A DNA stretch of 64,000 bases from Paenochrobactrum glaciei (lineage in GTDB: Bacteria; Pseudomonadota; Alphaproteobacteria; Rhizobiales; Rhizobiaceae): NCBI RefSeq assembly GCF_039522165.1, contig NZ_BAAADE010000001.1, forward strand, positions 1,240,001 to 1,304,000, in the 5' to 3' direction. The translations under genes were made by a program, and so were the position numbers. Shown one piece after another: positions 17,556 through 25,428 of this stretch; the stretch's first letter is position 1, and every line of letters starts with the position of its first letter. Under the pieces are notes generated by a model. The model saw only the letters and a list, made by a program, of their open reading frames with translations, was not told the origin of the DNA and did not search any database.

Positions 17556-18452
17556 ATGTCACATGACGCGAACCCATCTGCTGCATCTGCGCCGTCCGCT
17601 ATGCAAAAACTTCTCACCATTCTTGATCTGGAGACGTTGGAGCATAATCTTTTTCGCGGTAATAGCCCGCAAGTGGGCTGGCAGCGTGTGTTTGGCGGGC
17701 AGGTAATCGGGCAGGCCTTAGTGGCGGCACAGCGTACTGTCGATCGTGACAAGTTTGTCCATTCTTTGCACGGTTATTTTATGCGGCCGGGGGACCCGTC
17801 TATTCCGATTATTTATGAGGTGGACCGGATCAGGGATGGTTCGAGCTTTGCTACGCGACATGTGCTGGCAAAGCAGCATGGTAAAGACATATTCACCCTT
17901 TCGGCCTCCTTCCAGCTGGATGAGCCGGGGTTTGATCATCAGCTGCCAATGCCGGTTGGCGTTGTTATGCCGGAAGCATTGCTCAGCGACGGTGACATGA
18001 AAGATAAGTTCTTGAATAAAGCGCCACCGGCTGTGCGCAAATATTGGGAGCGCGAACGTCCGGTTGAGATCAAGCCGGTTTCGCTTGATCATTATTTCTC
18101 GCGTGAAAAATTGGAGCCGCGCCAGCAGGTCTGGGTGCGTGCAGTGGATGTGGTGCCGGATGAGCGAACATTACAGGCGGCAGTGCTGGCCTATCTGTCG
18201 GATATGACACTGCTTGATACGTCTTTATTTGCGCATGGGCGTTCGATTTTCGATCCTGATTTGCAGATTGCCAGCCTTGATCATTCGATGTGGTTTCACC
18301 GGCCATGTAAACTGGATGATTGGTTGCTATATACGCAAGACAGCCCCAGCGCTTCCGGCGCGCGAGGCTTTACGCGTGGCTCCTTCTATACGCGTGACGG
18401 AATACTGATCGCGTCGGTGACGCAGGAAGGCTTGATCCGAGTTCGTAGATAG
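17556..18452 (+). CDS. tesB: Acyl-CoA thioesterase II
   Basis: Hydrolyses medium- and long-chain acyl-CoA to free acid and CoA. The 298-aa double hot-dog protein carries RVFGGQVIGQAL and SLHGYFMRPGD in its first domain. The likely catalytic aspartate is in SLDHSMWFHRP and the catalytic glutamine in SVTQEG near the C-terminus. GGGAG lies 11 bases before ATG 17556; a TTG at 17550, two codons earlier, is an alternative. In related genomes tesB is usually followed by glnK-amtB, which are absent here. Confidence 0.93.
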   Translation: MSHDANPSAASAPSAMQKLLTILDLETLEHNLFRGNSPQVGWQRVFGGQVIGQALVAAQRTVDRDKFVHSLHGYFMRPGDPSIPIIYEVDRIRDGSSFATRHVLAKQHGKDIFTLSASFQLDEPGFDHQLPMPVGVVMPEALLSDGDMKDKFLNKAPPAVRKYWERERPVEIKPVSLDHYFSREKLEPRQQVWVRAVDVVPDERTLQAAVLAYLSDMTLLDTSLFAHGRSIFDPDLQIASLDHSMWFHRPCKLDDWLLYTQDSPSASGARGFTRGSFYTRDGILIASVTQEGLIRVRR

Positions 18453-18544
18453 ATTTCATTATAATTGAAAATAAATATTGCTACTTAAGTAGAGTGTTTC
18501 ATTCGCCTTAATATGAAAGAAGATATGGTTTTGGATTGTTATTT

Positions 18545-18552
18545 GGTATAAA
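18545..18552 (+). promoter_or_regulatory. Candidate extended -10 promoter for the glycosyltransferase gene
   Basis: GGTATAAA preceded by TT (TTGGTATAAA) fits an extended -10 element in AT-rich intergenic DNA 56 bases before the glycosyltransferase start. No good -35 is at the right distance. Confidence 0.35.
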
Positions 18553-18570
18553 TAAGGATCATTATTAGAA

Positions 18571-18621
18571 ATGGATACCCCATTGCGGGTAAAAATTATG
18601 GTCAGAAATGCAGAATATTGA
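18571..18621 (+). CDS. Possible 16-codon leader ORF overlapping the glycosyltransferase start
   Basis: An ATG at 18571, with AAGGA 13 bases upstream, opens a 16-residue frame (MDTPLRVKIMVRNAEY) ending at TGA 18619-18621. The frame overlaps the first 14 bases of the glycosyltransferase gene in another frame. That gene has no good ribosome site of its own, so translation of this short frame could deliver ribosomes to it. It may equally be chance. Confidence 0.25.
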   Translation: MDTPLRVKIMVRNAEY

Positions 18622-19654
18622 TCATCGTGATGTTAAATTAAGTATCCTTGTTCCATGTTATAATGTTTCTAAATACATAAATGAGTGTTTGGATAGCATC
18701 GCTGATCAGATGACTGATGAGTGTGAGGTTATCATTTACGATGATGGTTCTAAGGATGATACAGTTCAAAAAATTTCTGAGCATAGAATTGTTTTAGATT
18801 CAGGTGCGCGTTTTATATTAGCGCAAGAGAACCGTGGCTTAAGCTATGCGCGTAACAGTTTACTCAAGCACTCCAACGGGCAATATGTTTGGTTTTTAGA
18901 TTCTGATGATAAGATACTTGATAGTGCAATTAATAATTTGATTAATTGCATTCAATTATCCAAGCCTGATATTATATTTTTTGATTATAATACTTGGTAT
19001 CAGGATCCTACACCACGTATGATACGTAAAGGCTTTCAGCGCACTAGTTTTGATGGAAAGCCAGGTTTTCATCATAATATTGATAATTCTTTATATAACT
19101 TAACTGTTAAAAGTACGAGATTACATGCCTGGTCAAAGGTTTATAATAGAAATTTATTTAAGGTTGGAACAGAATTTCCGGTCGGAAAAATATTTGAAGA
19201 TGTAGCTGTTGTTCCTCTTTTGTCAGCATATGCCGAAACAGCTTATTATCTAAATCAACCGTTCCTTGCTTATCGTATCAGGGAAGGGAGTATTTTATCG
19301 TCGCTTAGTGCTGAGAAGGAAATTGAAAGCCTTAAAGCAATCAATGAACTAAAAAGTAAATATGAGAAAAACATAGGCGCTTTAAGCAAGAAATCTCATA
19401 TGGTCACGACTTATTTCGCAACTTGGCAATTGCGTCAAATTATCAAAGCAATAGCGAAACATCCAGATAAGCAAAAATGTGCTTTTTTAATTGAACAGTG
19501 TTTGAATGAGTTTAAAAAAATACATGGAAAAACTACGCTTTATGCGCTTTATGCATGTTTGCGTGAAGGAGATTTTTTCCACTTTTTGCATTGTTCAAAA
19601 CGTTTGATACAAGCATATCTTATTTGCTATTTTAATAAGCAAAGAAAGATCTGA
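18608..19654 (+). CDS. GT2-family glycosyltransferase, low G+C, probably acquired
   Basis: A 348-aa family 2 (GT-A fold) glycosyltransferase, likely adding a sugar to a surface polysaccharide or lipid. The nucleotide-sugar site shows ILVPCYNVSKYI at 13-24, YDDGSKDDT at 44-52, ENRGLSYARN at 74-83 and the metal-binding LDSDD at 97-101. It has no membrane anchor that I can see. Sample lines count about one-third G+C against nearly half in ftsK, and codons are AT-rich (AAA, TTA, ATA, AGA). This suggests horizontal transfer. It occupies the place between tesB and ftsK where relatives carry glnK-amtB. The substrate is unknown. Confidence 0.88.
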   Translation: MQNIDHRDVKLSILVPCYNVSKYINECLDSIADQMTDECEVIIYDDGSKDDTVQKISEHRIVLDSGARFILAQENRGLSYARNSLLKHSNGQYVWFLDSDDKILDSAINNLINCIQLSKPDIIFFDYNTWYQDPTPRMIRKGFQRTSFDGKPGFHHNIDNSLYNLTVKSTRLHAWSKVYNRNLFKVGTEFPVGKIFEDVAVVPLLSAYAETAYYLNQPFLAYRIREGSILSSLSAEKEIESLKAINELKSKYEKNIGALSKKSHMVTTYFATWQLRQIIKAIAKHPDKQKCAFLIEQCLNEFKKIHGKTTLYALYACLREGDFFHFLHCSKRLIQAYLICYFNKQRKI

Positions 19655-19714
19655 TGACATTAAGCTTAAACGGTCGCGAATTTAGTTCTTATATATAATC
19701 GCGCTCGGCGATGG

Positions 19715-19730
19715 TTAATGAGGTCTTAAC
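19715..19730 (+). promoter_or_regulatory. CtrA-type box upstream of ftsK
   Basis: TTAA-TGAGGTC-TTAAC matches the alphaproteobacterial CtrA consensus TTAA-N7-TTAAC exactly. It lies 98 bases before the ftsK start and points toward it. A TATAAT at 19694-19699 is just upstream, and a GANTC sequence (GAATC, 19753-19757), the CcrM methylation target, is just downstream. Confidence 0.55.
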
Positions 19731-19828
19731 TATCGGTGTTTTATGATGTCCCGAATCTGCAAAATTATCGTGTTTGGCATGCTGATTTTGCAGGAGCTTA
19801 AAGAGCAGGGTTATTCAGGACAGATTTC

Positions 19829-22339
19829 ATGCGGCAGGGATATCCGGTCAACGATGAACGGCTAAATGGTGACAGATTACGATTGATGACGTTGTTGCGG
19901 CGTCAGGTCGATATTCTGCTCGGACTGTTTTTGCTGGTTCTGGTCGGTTTGGCGATCGGTGCGCTGGCTACATGGAATGTAACTGACCCGAGTTTTAGCC
20001 ATGCAACATCGCAAGAAGCGACCAATGCGCTTGGTTATCCGGGTGCGGTTTTTGCCGATTTCGCCATGCAGTTTTTGGGGCTTGCCAGTGTTACAGCCCT
20101 TTTGCCCTTGGTGTTCTGGGGCATTTTGCTGATGGTTCAGGGTAAAATCGGCCGTTTGCCAAAAAGAATTATGGCATGGATTTTATCGGCATTACTGTTT
20201 GCTGCCATTGCCAGTTGTTTTTCTGTACCGCCAAGCTGGCCGATGCAAATCGGCTTGGGCGGTGTTTTCGGTGATATGATGCTGAAACTGCCCGGCCTTT
20301 TTCTGGGCGTGTTTCCGCACGGCGCTATCGCTTCTGTTATCGCACTGGTTTTACTGTTTCCCGCTATTTGGCTTTGTGCTTTTGCCGGTGGTCTGACAGG
20401 CCGTAAAAACGGTCTGATTAAATCTGGTGCACAGCCGGCCGATGATGCCGAGCCGGAGGACTATGATTATTACGATGAAGATGAAGAGGATGACGAGCCA
20501 GCACCTTCGCGCTTCCAGTTTGTCGGTGCTGTTACCCATTGGTATTTAAGTGCACAGGCACTAATGCGTCGCTTGACGGGTTCAACCAAAAAACGCGATG
20601 CGCGCCGCGATGATGATCCTTTTGGTGATCTGCGTGGTAGCGGCCGTCGTCGTGAACCTGGCTTTGGTGGCGATGATATCGCGCATGATGAACCGCCATT
20701 TGCGATGGGGGGTGATGATGATCATGATGACTGGTCGGATGAGGAGCAGCCAGCAGCAGTCGCGCAAACGACTAAACGTGCATTTTCAAACCGTAGCAAT
20801 GCCCGTGCCGCGCGTGGTAAACGCAGCGGCGCTTTCGAACTGCCGTCTTTGCAACTATTGGCCGAGCCGAAAGCGGTAATGCGCGATGCGACATTGTCGA
20901 AAGATGTGTTGGATCAAAATGCCCGTATGCTGGAAGGTGTGCTGGAAGATTTTGGTGTGCGCGGCGAGATTATTAGCGTTAAGCCGGGGCCGGTGGTAAC
21001 GCTTTATGAACTTGAACCGGCACCTGGTATTAAATCTTCGCGTGTCATTGGTTTGGCCGATGATATTGCCCGTTCCATGAGCGCTATTGCTGCACGTGTG
21101 GCGGTGGTTCCGGGGCGTAATGCCATTGGTATTGAATTGCCAAATCAGAAACGTGAAATGGTCTATTTGCGTGAGATGCTGGCGAGCCGTGACTTTGAAC
21201 AGAACAAGGCCAAGCTGGCGCTGGCGCTGGGTAAAAATATCAATGGCGAACCGGTGATTGCCGATATTGCCAAGATGCCTCACGTGCTGGTGGCGGGTAC
21301 GACTGGTTCGGGTAAATCGGTGGCCATCAATACGATGATCTTGTCGTTGGTCTATCGGATGACGCCGCAGGAATGTCGTCTGATCATGATTGATCCGAAA
21401 ATGCTGGAATTGTCGGTTTATGACGGTATTCCGCATTTGCTTACGCCTGTGGTGACTGATCCGAAAAAGGCGGTTGTCGCGCTGAAATGGACAGTGCGCG
21501 AGATGGAAGAGCGCTACCGTAATATGTCCAAAGTGGGCGTGCGTAATATTGACGGCTTCAATGCCCGTGTCGCGCAGGCGCAAAAACGCGGTGAATCAAT
21601 TTCCCGTACCGTGCAAACCGGTTTTGACCGAAACACCGGCGAAGCAATTTACGAGACAGAAGAGCTCGATTTGCAGCCAATGCCTTATATCGTCGTTATC
21701 ATCGACGAAATGGCTGATTTGATGATGGTTGCGGGTAAGGATATTGAAGGTGCGGTGCAGCGTCTGGCACAGATGGCGCGTGCGGCGGGTATCCATGTGA
21801 TCATGGCAACACAGCGCCCGTCTGTGGATGTCATCACCGGTACGATCAAAGCCAACTTCCCGACCCGTATTTCCTTTCAGGTCACTTCTAAAATTGATAG
21901 CCGCACCATTTTGGGTGAGCAGGGCGCCGAGCAGCTGCTTGGCATGGGTGACATGTTGTTTATGGCGGGTGGCGGTCGTATTCAGCGCGTTCACGGGCCA
22001 TTTGTCGGCGATGAAGAGGTTGAACAGGTTGTGCAGCACCTGAAGAGCCAAGGTGTGCCGGAATATCTGGATGCCATTACTGAAGACGATGAAGATGAAG
22101 GAATGGGGCCCGGCGGCACTTCCAATCTGGAAGATTCCGATGATCCTTATGATCAGGCTGTGGCTGTCGTATTGCGTGATAAAAAGGTTTCGACCTCTTA
22201 TATTCAGCGTCGTCTCGGCATTGGTTATAACCGTGCAGCCACCATCATTGAACGGATGGAAGAAGAAGGCCTGATCAGTCCGGCCAATCATGCCGGTAAG
22301 CGCGAAATTTTAGTGCCAACCGACGGTGACGACTACTAA
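19829..22339 (+). CDS. ftsK: DNA translocase FtsK
   Basis: An ATP-driven DNA pump at the division septum that moves terminus DNA and activates XerCD at dif. The 836-aa product has an N-terminal domain with about four membrane helices (residues 27-190) and a highly acidic linker (AEPEDYDYYDEDEEDDE). The RecA-like motor carries Walker A GTTGSGKS near residue 490 and Walker B VVIIDEMADL. A C-terminal gamma winged helix (VSTSYIQRRLGIGYNRAA) reads KOPS sequences. The length is normal. Its upstream region carries a CtrA-type box, fitting cell-cycle control. Confidence 0.97.
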   Translation: MRQGYPVNDERLNGDRLRLMTLLRRQVDILLGLFLLVLVGLAIGALATWNVTDPSFSHATSQEATNALGYPGAVFADFAMQFLGLASVTALLPLVFWGILLMVQGKIGRLPKRIMAWILSALLFAAIASCFSVPPSWPMQIGLGGVFGDMMLKLPGLFLGVFPHGAIASVIALVLLFPAIWLCAFAGGLTGRKNGLIKSGAQPADDAEPEDYDYYDEDEEDDEPAPSRFQFVGAVTHWYLSAQALMRRLTGSTKKRDARRDDDPFGDLRGSGRRREPGFGGDDIAHDEPPFAMGGDDDHDDWSDEEQPAAVAQTTKRAFSNRSNARAARGKRSGAFELPSLQLLAEPKAVMRDATLSKDVLDQNARMLEGVLEDFGVRGEIISVKPGPVVTLYELEPAPGIKSSRVIGLADDIARSMSAIAARVAVVPGRNAIGIELPNQKREMVYLREMLASRDFEQNKAKLALALGKNINGEPVIADIAKMPHVLVAGTTGSGKSVAINTMILSLVYRMTPQECRLIMIDPKMLELSVYDGIPHLLTPVVTDPKKAVVALKWTVREMEERYRNMSKVGVRNIDGFNARVAQAQKRGESISRTVQTGFDRNTGEAIYETEELDLQPMPYIVVIIDEMADLMMVAGKDIEGAVQRLAQMARAAGIHVIMATQRPSVDVITGTIKANFPTRISFQVTSKIDSRTILGEQGAEQLLGMGDMLFMAGGGRIQRVHGPFVGDEEVEQVVQHLKSQGVPEYLDAITEDDEDEGMGPGGTSNLEDSDDPYDQAVAVVLRDKKVSTSYIQRRLGIGYNRAATIIERMEEEGLISPANHAGKREILVPTDGDDY

Positions 22340-22477
22340 GGCAAAGTGCCTGAGAAGGTCTGAGCGTACCTGAAGTTGATTGTGGCAGATGTGATGTCGA
22401 GCGCCTTACTAACGACAAACTGGCGACCTACATAATATTTGATGATAATGAAAAGAGAGATTTGGAAGCGAATGAAT

Positions 22478-23140
22478 ATGCTGTTTTCCAAGCTGGTTGA
22501 TAAAGTAAAAACGATCTCTGTTGCAGGAACAGTTTGTGCAGCTGTTGGTATGAGTTTGCCAATGGCAGCGCTGGTACCGGTAAGTGCGCAGGCACAAAAT
22601 GCCGATGCACAAGCGCAGAAAATTGCAGATCATTTTTCCGGAATTCGCACTATGACAGGTGAGTTTGTTCAGTTCGGCCCGAAGGGCGACCAGCAGGGCG
22701 GCACATTTTATCTGGAGCGTCCGGGTAAAATTCGTTTCAACTATGAAAACTCGCCGATCCGTGTGATTTCCGATGGTCAGTCTGTGGTGATTAACAACCG
22801 CAAGCTCGATACATGGGATCAGTACAAACTCTCGACCACACCGCTTAAAATGCTTCTTGATGATCGTATTGATTTAGGCGGCGGCCGCCTGAAACAGATC
22901 AAACAAGAACCGGACATGACCACTTTGGTGGTCGGTGATAAGTCGATTTTCGGTGATTCCAAAATCACCATGATGTTTGATCCCAAGACCTATGAGCTGA
23001 AGCAGTGGACAATCACTGATGCGCAAAACCTTGATACCACGGTAATGGTTTTCAATGTGCGCACCGGCGTACGTTTTACCGATGATATGTTCAAAATTGA
23101 CTATCAGCGCATTGCCATGAAGGGCAAGAAAAATAAATAA
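22478..23140 (+). CDS. lolA: LolA-family outer-membrane lipoprotein carrier
   Basis: A periplasmic chaperone that carries lipoproteins from the inner to the outer membrane. The 220-aa product has a signal peptide ending near PVSAQAQ. The LolA beta-barrel region is recognisable from MTGEFVQFGPKGDQQGGTFYLERPGKIRF through DPKTYELKQWTITDAQN. GGAAG at 22464-22468 is nine bases before ATG 22478; ATG 22472 is an alternative only three bases from it. It sits after ftsK and before xth, a common order in Hyphomicrobiales. The protein is divergent from enterobacterial LolA but the family call is good. Confidence 0.85.
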   Translation: MLFSKLVDKVKTISVAGTVCAAVGMSLPMAALVPVSAQAQNADAQAQKIADHFSGIRTMTGEFVQFGPKGDQQGGTFYLERPGKIRFNYENSPIRVISDGQSVVINNRKLDTWDQYKLSTTPLKMLLDDRIDLGGGRLKQIKQEPDMTTLVVGDKSIFGDSKITMMFDPKTYELKQWTITDAQNLDTTVMVFNVRTGVRFTDDMFKIDYQRIAMKGKKNK

Positions 23141-23149
23141 AGAACAGGG

Positions 23150-23206
23150 AAACCGCTTTTTTCCGTCTCTATTGTGGATGCGTGAGAAGAGCGGTTTTTA
23201 TTTTTG
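23150..23206 (+). terminator. Terminator after lolA
   Basis: AAACCGCT (23150-23157) pairs with AGCGGTTT (23190-23197) around a 32-base loop, then a T-rich tail to 23205. Confidence 0.7.
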
Positions 23207-23255
23207 ACTTTAGTGCTACTGTGCTCGCGTTTTTTAATGAAAGCGAGTGAGTGAA

Positions 23256-24059
23256 ATGGCATTTTCTGTTGCGACCTGGAATATCAACTCTGTGCGCCTG
23301 CGGCTGCCTTTGGTCGAGCAGTTTTTGCAAACCTATCAGCCTGATGTTTTGTGTTTGCAGGAAACAAAATGTCCGGATGATTTATTTCCTCATGATGCTT
23401 TTAAAGCGCTTGGCTATGAGCATATCGCGATTAGCGGTCAAAAGGGTTATCACGGTGTTGCTACAATTTCGCGCCGCCGCTTAAGCGATGTCAATGTAAT
23501 CGGTTTTTGCGATATGGGCGATTGCCGCCATCTAAGCTCGGTGGTGGAAGCCGGAAATAAAAAAATCCGCATACATAATTTTTATGTGCCTGCCGGTGGC
23601 GATGAACCAAAGCCGGATATCAATCCTAAATTTGCCCATAAGCTTGGTTTTCTGGAAGAAATGCGCAATGTCGTTGCTGATCAAGGCGACGGTTTTTCAT
23701 CTATTCTGGTTGGTGATCTCAATATTGCGCCACTGGAAAACGATGTCTGGTCACATAAGCAGATGTTGAAAATCGTCAGCCATACGCCGATTGAAACCGA
23801 AACGCTGGAAGATCTGCGCGTCAAAGGTGGCTGGAGCGATTTGATGCGTCATCTTATTCCGGCGGATCAGAAGATTTACACGTGGTGGAGCTACCGCGCC
23901 AAGGATTGGGATGCATCCGACCGTGGCCGCAGATTGGATCACGTTTGGGGCTCACAGGATTTGGAAAATCACATCAAGGATTTGCAGGTCTTGCGTGAAG
24001 CACGCGGTTGGGAGCGTCCGTCTGACCATGTGCCGGTAATCGCGAGCTTTGATCTTTAA
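23256..24059 (+). CDS. xth: Exodeoxyribonuclease III
   Basis: A DNA-repair AP endonuclease and 3'-5' exonuclease of the EEP fold. The 267-aa product shows ATWNINSVRLR (Asn), CLQETKC (catalytic Glu), VGDLNIAPLE (Asp/Asn) and C-terminal RRLDHVWGS and SDHVPV (catalytic His). I chose ATG 23256 (MAFSVATWNINS), the conserved start, over the GTG three codons earlier. A strong hairpin terminator follows and overlaps the convergent methyltransferase gene. Confidence 0.95.
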   Translation: MAFSVATWNINSVRLRLPLVEQFLQTYQPDVLCLQETKCPDDLFPHDAFKALGYEHIAISGQKGYHGVATISRRRLSDVNVIGFCDMGDCRHLSSVVEAGNKKIRIHNFYVPAGGDEPKPDINPKFAHKLGFLEEMRNVVADQGDGFSSILVGDLNIAPLENDVWSHKQMLKIVSHTPIETETLEDLRVKGGWSDLMRHLIPADQKIYTWWSYRAKDWDASDRGRRLDHVWGSQDLENHIKDLQVLREARGWERPSDHVPVIASFDL

Positions 24060-24075
24060 TCACAATTCTTACAAG

Positions 24076-24110
24076 CGGTCAGGTGCTTTGTGCCTGACCG
24101 TTTTTATTTC
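24076..24110 (+). terminator. Terminator after xth
   Basis: CGGTCAGG (24076-24083) pairs with CCTGACCG (24093-24100), followed by five T. The left arm contains the stop codon (24079-24081) of the convergent methyltransferase gene. Confidence 0.88.
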
Positions 24111-24867
24111 TTTTATGTAGAGCCGCATTTCGGGCTGAACTGCGTGCAGTGCCTTGCGGGGTCAGAACCGGCACAAAAACCCGCCGTGAAGTGCGCCTTG
24201 CTACAGGCACTCCTTGATAAAGTCGCTTTTGCGCTTCCACCACCAAAACACCGGCAAAAACCGGCCAGCATGTACGGGCAATCCGTTCTAGCCCCGAGAC
24301 AGGCTTTTGCAGCCAGCTTTTTGAGGTGGGCGGAAAATGCAGGGCATCTTTGGTGGCTGTCACAGTAAAATTGGCTTCACGTAGCGCGGACATAATTTGG
24401 CCGCGACTATAAGGTCGCCCGCTGCCAAAAGGCGTGTGCTCAAAACGGGCCCAGATACCGCGCCTGTTCGGCACGACAATCAAAAGGCGGCCATTGGGAG
24501 CAAGAACCCGCCACATCTCATTGAGTGTCTCGGCCGGGTTTTCAGAAAACTCCAGTGAATGTATCATCAGGATGCGATCAATGGAGGTGTCCGGCAGCGG
24601 CAATTCTTCATCAAAAACCAGAGCTGTGGTGTTTGCTTGCCGTTGCGGCCATGCAACGGCACCCTGACCGGCAGGCATGAAGGCAAAGGTGCGCTCTGCA
24701 TCGCCTTTGAAACGGTCAAGAAAAGGCAGTGTATAGCCAAGCCCTACAAGGCGCTCATCGGGCATGCGCGCCCAAAGGGCGCTCAGTGTCATGGTGATGG
24801 AGCGCTCGGCCATCATGCCGAGTTTACTATCGTAAAAAGAGCGCAGAGCAATAATATCAGGATGCAT
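24079..24867 (-). CDS. Class I SAM-dependent methyltransferase
   Basis: A 262-aa methyltransferase of the Methyltransf_11 type. DEELPLPDTSIDRILMIHSLEFSENP (about residues 85-110) and EMWRVLAPNGRLLIVVPNRRG (about 117-137) are the characteristic motif II-III regions. The usual glycine-rich motif I is poorly conserved: LGYTLPFLDRF stands at its place. The C-terminal 50 residues are basic and probably disordered. The target is unknown. The gene converges on xth and its stop codon lies inside the xth terminator. Confidence 0.8.
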   Translation of the reverse strand: MHPDIIALRSFYDSKLGMMAERSITMTLSALWARMPDERLVGLGYTLPFLDRFKGDAERTFAFMPAGQGAVAWPQRQANTTALVFDEELPLPDTSIDRILMIHSLEFSENPAETLNEMWRVLAPNGRLLIVVPNRRGIWARFEHTPFGSGRPYSRGQIMSALREANFTVTATKDALHFPPTSKSWLQKPVSGLERIARTCWPVFAGVLVVEAQKRLYQGVPVARRTSRRVFVPVLTPQGTARSSARNAALHKRNKNGQAQST

Positions 24868-24909
24868 CGCAATACCTTATCGTATGCACCATGAAAACCA
24901 TAGGCATGA

Positions 24910-25176
24910 TTATTGCCAGCAGCCGAGGTTTTTGCCTTTAAGATTGTGGCTGTCGATTTCAACGATCAGACGCGGATCTTCACGCATCAGGAAAAGTGAT
25001 GTTCGTTGTTTGAGTTCGATCTTTTCCCAGCCGGCGCATTCGGTTGGCATAATCGTTTTATCCAGCGTGATTTTTTCAGCATAGGTATTAACGCTGCACC
25101 CCTGCATGAAAGCCAGCAGCGGCAGTAACACAGCTATAGGCCGGATATGAGATGATGATAACACGCTAAAATCCAT
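24910..25176 (-). CDS. Small lipoprotein-like protein resembling phage lysis-region proteins
   Basis: An 88-aa protein with an N-terminal hydrophobic segment (PIAVLLPLLAFMQ) ending at GC near residue 27, an atypical lipobox. The mature part reads ECAGWEKIEL..., then an IDSHNLKGKNLGCW ending. The pattern Cys-x-Gly-Trp-x-x-Ile ... His-Asn-x-x-Gly-x-x-x-Gly-Cys-Trp is one I associate with small proteins next to endolysin genes in phages and prophages (Rz1-like). No holin, endolysin or other phage gene is nearby. The spanin-like role is inference from pattern memory. Confidence 0.55.
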   Translation of the reverse strand: MDFSVLSSSHIRPIAVLLPLLAFMQGCSVNTYAEKITLDKTIMPTECAGWEKIELKQRTSLFLMREDPRLIVEIDSHNLKGKNLGCWQ

Positions 25177-25428
25177 TTTTTGTGCATTCTCGCTACGTTT
25201 TAAGGCAGGCTTAGTTGCTCCTAATAATAAAGAGCATTTTCAATCAGTCTATAATTAAATAAGGCTTAGGTCGACTATTTTGTTAACTCATCCACTGCAG
25301 CAGTTTAAAATTAATATTACATAAATATTTCGAATTGAATACATTTATTGGCTGTGCAAATTAATAGTAATTCTTTGTTTAAATAATATTTTAAAAAAAC
25401 AATACTTTATTAATTGAAGGATTAACAA
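25177..25428 (+). other. AT-rich intergenic stretch upstream of aquaporin gene
   Basis: These 252 bases are strongly AT-rich, especially 25300-25420, with long A and T runs and several TTAA sequences (one pair, TTAA-N8-TTAAC at 25411-25427, is one base off the CtrA spacing). GAAGGA lies before the aquaporin ATG. No clear promoter or reading frame was found. Confidence 0.5.

Noticed and set aside
18453..19828. Insertion sequence or integron carrying the glycosyltransferase
   Set aside because: I looked for terminal inverted repeats, flanking direct repeats and transposase or integrase remnants and saw none. Transfer is inferred from composition and position only.
20855..22291. Two long minus-strand open frames (242 and 231 codons) opposite ftsK
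   Set aside because: They mirror ftsK codons; the products are His/Gln/Arg-rich with no recognisable domain.
25411..25427. TTAA...TTAAC upstream of aqpZ as a CtrA box
   Set aside because: The spacing is eight bases instead of seven and the block is so AT-rich that chance matches are likely.
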